Source of the DNA: an uncultured Nocardiaceae bacterium
GTDB taxonomy: Bacteria > Actinomycetota > Actinomycetes > Mycobacteriales > Mycobacteriaceae
Length of the DNA stretch: 7,916 nucleotides
Reading direction: 5' to 3'
NCBI GenBank assembly: GCA_936936565.1
Contig: CAKZIX010000172.1
Location: forward strand, 1-7,916
In this document: positions 4,569 to 7,916 of the stretch, one piece after another
How the letters are laid out: each line of letters starts with the position of its first letter
Position numbering within the stretch: position 1 is the first letter of the stretch
Made by a program: the position numbers and the translations under genes
The notes under the pieces: model-generated
The model's database searches: none
Told to the model about the DNA's origin: nothing
The model's input: the letters and a program-made list of their open reading frames with translations, nothing else

Positions 4569-6674
4569 GTGGCACAGGACGTGCTCACCGACCTGAACAA
4601 GGTCCGCAACATCGGCATCATGGCGCACATCGATGCCGGTAAGACCACCACAACCGAACGCATCCTCTTCTACACCGGCATCACCTACAAGATCGGTGAG
4701 GTCCACGACGGCGCGGCCACGATGGACTGGATGGCCCAGGAACAGGAACGCGGCATCACGATTACGTCGGCCGCGACGACCTGCTTCTGGAAAGAAAACC
4801 AGATCAACATCATCGACACCCCGGGTCACGTCGACTTCACCGTGGAAGTCGAGCGCAGCCTGCGTGTTCTCGATGGCGCCGTCGCCGTGTTCGACGGCAA
4901 GGAAGGTGTCGAGCCGCAGTCCGAACAGGTGTGGCGCCAAGCCGACAAGTACGACGTGCCGCGCATCTGTTTCGTCAACAAGATGGACAAGCTGGGCGCG
5001 GACTTCTACTTCACCGTGCAGACCATCAAGGACCGCCTCGGTGCCAAGCCGCTGGTCATCCAGCTGCCGATCGGCGCGGAAGACACCTTCGAAGGCATCG
5101 TCGACCTGGTCGAGAACAACGCCAAGGTGTGGCGGGGCGAGACCAAGCTCGGTGAGGCCTACGAGGTCGTCGAGATTCCGGAGGACCTGAAGGAGAAGGC
5201 CGAGCAGTACCGCCAGGAGCTGCTCGAGACCGTCGCCGAGTCCGACGAGGCGCTGCTCGAGAAGTTCTTCGGTGGCGAAGAGCTCTCCGTCGAGGAGATC
5301 AAGGCCGCCATTCGCAAGATGACGGTTGCCTCCGAGCTGTACCCGGTCCTGTGTGGCTCCGCGTTCAAGAACAAGGGCGTGCAGCCCATGCTCGACGCGG
5401 TCATCGACTACCTGCCGTCCCCGCTGGACGTCGAGGCCACCACCGGCCATGTGCCGGGCAAGGAAGACGAGCTGATCACCCGCAAGCCGAACGTCGACGA
5501 GCCGTTCGCGGCGCTGGCGTTCAAGATCGCGGTGCACCCGTTCTTCGGTGAGCTCACCTACGTGCGCGTGTACTCCGGCAAGGTCGACTCCGGCACCCAG
5601 GTCATCAACTCGACCAAGGGCAAGAAGGAGCGTCTGGGCAAGCTGTTCCAGATGCACTCCAACAAGGAGAACCCGGTCACCACGGCGTCCGCCGGTCACA
5701 TCTACGCCGTGATCGGTCTGAAGGACACCACCACCGGTGACACCCTGTCGGACCCGCAGCACCAGGTCGTCCTCGAGTCGATGACGTTCCCGGACCCGGT
5801 CATCGAGGTCTCCATCGAGCCGAAGACCAAGTCCGACCAGGAGAAGCTCGGTACCGCGATCCAGAAGCTGGCCCGCGAAGATCCGACGTTCTCGGTCAAG
5901 CTGGATGCCGAGACCGGCCAGACCGTCATCGGCGGCATGGGCGAGCTCCACCTCGACATCCTGGTCGACCGCATGAAGCGCGAATTCAAGGTCGAGGCGA
6001 ACGTCGGTAAGCCGCAGGTGGCCTACCGCGAGACGATCACCAAGACGGTGGAGAAGCACGAGTTCACGCACAAGAAGCAGACCGGTGGTTCCGGCCAGTT
6101 CGCCCGCGTGATCATCGCGCTGGAGCCGCTGACCGAGGCCGAGGACGGCGCCACGTACGAGTTCGAGAACAAGGTCACCGGTGGCCGCGTTCCGCGTGAG
6201 TACATCCCGTCGGTCGACGCCGGTATTCAGGACGCCATGCAGTACGGCGTGCTCGCCGGCTACCCGCTGGTGAACGTCAAGGCGAGCCTGCTCGACGGCG
6301 CCTACCACGAGGTCGACTCCTCGGAAATGGCGTTCAAGATCGCCGGTGCGCAGGCCCTCAAGGAAGCCGCGCGCAAGGCCGCTCCGGTGATCCTCGAGCC
6401 GATGATGGCCGTCGAGGTCATCACGCCCGAGGACTACATGGGCGACGTGATCGGCGACCTCAACTCCCGCCGTGGCCAGATCCAGGCCATGGAGGAACGC
6501 AGTGGTGCCCGTGTCGTCAAGGCGCTGGTTCCGCTTTCGGAGATGTTCGGCTACATCGGAGACCTTCGGTCGAAGACGCAGGGCCGGGCGAACTACTCGA
6601 TGGTGTTCGATTCGTACGCGGAGGTTCCGGCCAACGTGTCGAAGGAAATCATCGCCAAGGCGACCGGCGAATAA
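4569..6674 (+). CDS. fusA: Translation elongation factor G (EF-G)
   Basis: GTPase that drives translocation of tRNAs and mRNA on the ribosome and, with ribosome recycling factor, splits post-termination ribosomes; cytosolic. The 701-residue length is normal. The G domain has the P-loop AHIDAGKT (19-26), the switch I RGITI (61-65), DTPGH (83-87, with the catalytic H87), NKMD (137-140) and the GSAFKNKG segment. Domains II to V follow: PDPVIEVSIEPKTKSDQEKL marks the start of domain III, GGSGQFARV lies in domain IV, and H580 in AYHEVDSSEMAFKIAG corresponds to the domain IV tip histidine (H583 of E. coli). The C-terminal RGQIQAMEERSGARVVKALVPL lies in domain V. It is the canonical EF-G of the str operon rather than a stand-alone paralog. 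A GTG start is used with AGGGGA 8 nt upstream. A terminator-like hairpin follows the TAA by 8 bases. Confidence 0.99.
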   Translation: MAQDVLTDLNKVRNIGIMAHIDAGKTTTTERILFYTGITYKIGEVHDGAATMDWMAQEQERGITITSAATTCFWKENQINIIDTPGHVDFTVEVERSLRVLDGAVAVFDGKEGVEPQSEQVWRQADKYDVPRICFVNKMDKLGADFYFTVQTIKDRLGAKPLVIQLPIGAEDTFEGIVDLVENNAKVWRGETKLGEAYEVVEIPEDLKEKAEQYRQELLETVAESDEALLEKFFGGEELSVEEIKAAIRKMTVASELYPVLCGSAFKNKGVQPMLDAVIDYLPSPLDVEATTGHVPGKEDELITRKPNVDEPFAALAFKIAVHPFFGELTYVRVYSGKVDSGTQVINSTKGKKERLGKLFQMHSNKENPVTTASAGHIYAVIGLKDTTTGDTLSDPQHQVVLESMTFPDPVIEVSIEPKTKSDQEKLGTAIQKLAREDPTFSVKLDAETGQTVIGGMGELHLDILVDRMKREFKVEANVGKPQVAYRETITKTVEKHEFTHKKQTGGSGQFARVIIALEPLTEAEDGATYEFENKVTGGRVPREYIPSVDAGIQDAMQYGVLAGYPLVNVKASLLDGAYHEVDSSEMAFKIAGAQALKEAARKAAPVILEPMMAVEVITPEDYMGDVIGDLNSRRGQIQAMEERSGARVVKALVPLSEMFGYIGDLRSKTQGRANYSMVFDSYAEVPANVSKEIIAKATGE

Positions 6675-6682
6675 ATAGCGAC

Positions 6683-6706
6683 AAGGGGCGGGTTCGCCCG
6701 CCCTTT
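6683..6706 (+). terminator. Terminator-like hairpin between fusA and tuf
   Basis: GGGCGGG (6686-6692) and CCCGCCC (6697-6703) pair perfectly around a TTCG loop. The stem can extend by one G-U and two A-U pairs to 10 bp over 6683-6706, ending in TTT. It starts 8 bases after the fusA stop. The U-tract is only three bases, so it is more likely a partial terminator or attenuator, or a processing/stability element, than a full stop before tuf. Confidence 0.6.
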
Positions 6707-6743
6707 CCCGGCGCAACCACCTCAGTAACCCACATCACAGTCC

Positions 6744-6751
6744 AGGGAGGA
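6744..6751 (+). promoter_or_regulatory. tuf ribosome binding site
   Basis: AGGGAGGA, a strong Shine-Dalgarno sequence, lies 5 nt before the GTG at 6757 and fixes that start. No clear TANNNT promoter was found in the fusA-tuf spacer, so tuf is probably reached mainly by read-through of the hairpin upstream. Confidence 0.8.
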
Positions 6752-6756
6752 CACAA

Positions 6757-7916
<1,160 letters not shown>

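Noticed and set aside
3933..6716. Very long open frame (927 codons) on the minus strand opposite rpsG and fusA
   Set aside because: It is in mirror register with highly biased, GC-rich codons of fusA, which leave few stops on the opposite strand. The translation is Asp/Val/Leu/Arg-rich low-complexity sequence without a recognisable domain.

Overview
The window is GC-rich (roughly two-thirds G+C by eye). It uses GTG starts freely and carries TANNNT-type -10 boxes. Its S12, S7, EF-G and EF-Tu sequences closely resemble those of mycolic-acid actinobacteria. A Nocardia- or Rhodococcus-like member of the Mycobacteriales is the best guess, with Nocardia favoured from memory of the S12 sequence and the DUF3558-type lipoproteins. 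All genes are on the + strand.

Bases 1-2259 hold two enzymes of the homogentisate pathway: hmgA (homogentisate 1,2-dioxygenase) and fahA (fumarylacetoacetase), 25 nt apart and probably co-transcribed. They open the homogentisate ring and release fumarate and acetoacetate at the end of tyrosine/phenylalanine breakdown. The isomerase needed between them (maleylacetoacetate isomerase) is not in the window. Bases 2291-3355 hold two tandem putative lipoproteins of DUF3558 type. They overlap by ATGA, share a four-cysteine pattern, and the first seems to be read from a leaderless promoter.

Bases 3356-3643 are a 288-nt non-coding stretch with the likely promoter of the str operon (TTGACC-18-TATTGT). 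It is followed by a leader of about 200 nt that contains a hairpin at the predicted 5' end, a possible 19-codon leaderless upstream ORF, a second hairpin, and an A-rich tract just before rpsL. The str operon follows in its classical order: rpsL (S12), rpsG (S7), fusA (EF-G) and tuf (EF-Tu, cut by the window end about 10 residues before its expected C-terminus). Two strong inverted repeats punctuate it, one between rpsG and fusA and one, terminator-like, between fusA and tuf.

The coding content is conserved, and I see no phage, transposon, CRISPR, RNA gene or defence system. The less ordinary material is non-coding: the rpsL leader, the intra-operon hairpins, the absence of space for an E. coli-type S7 operator, and the leaderless lipoprotein pair next to the str operon.
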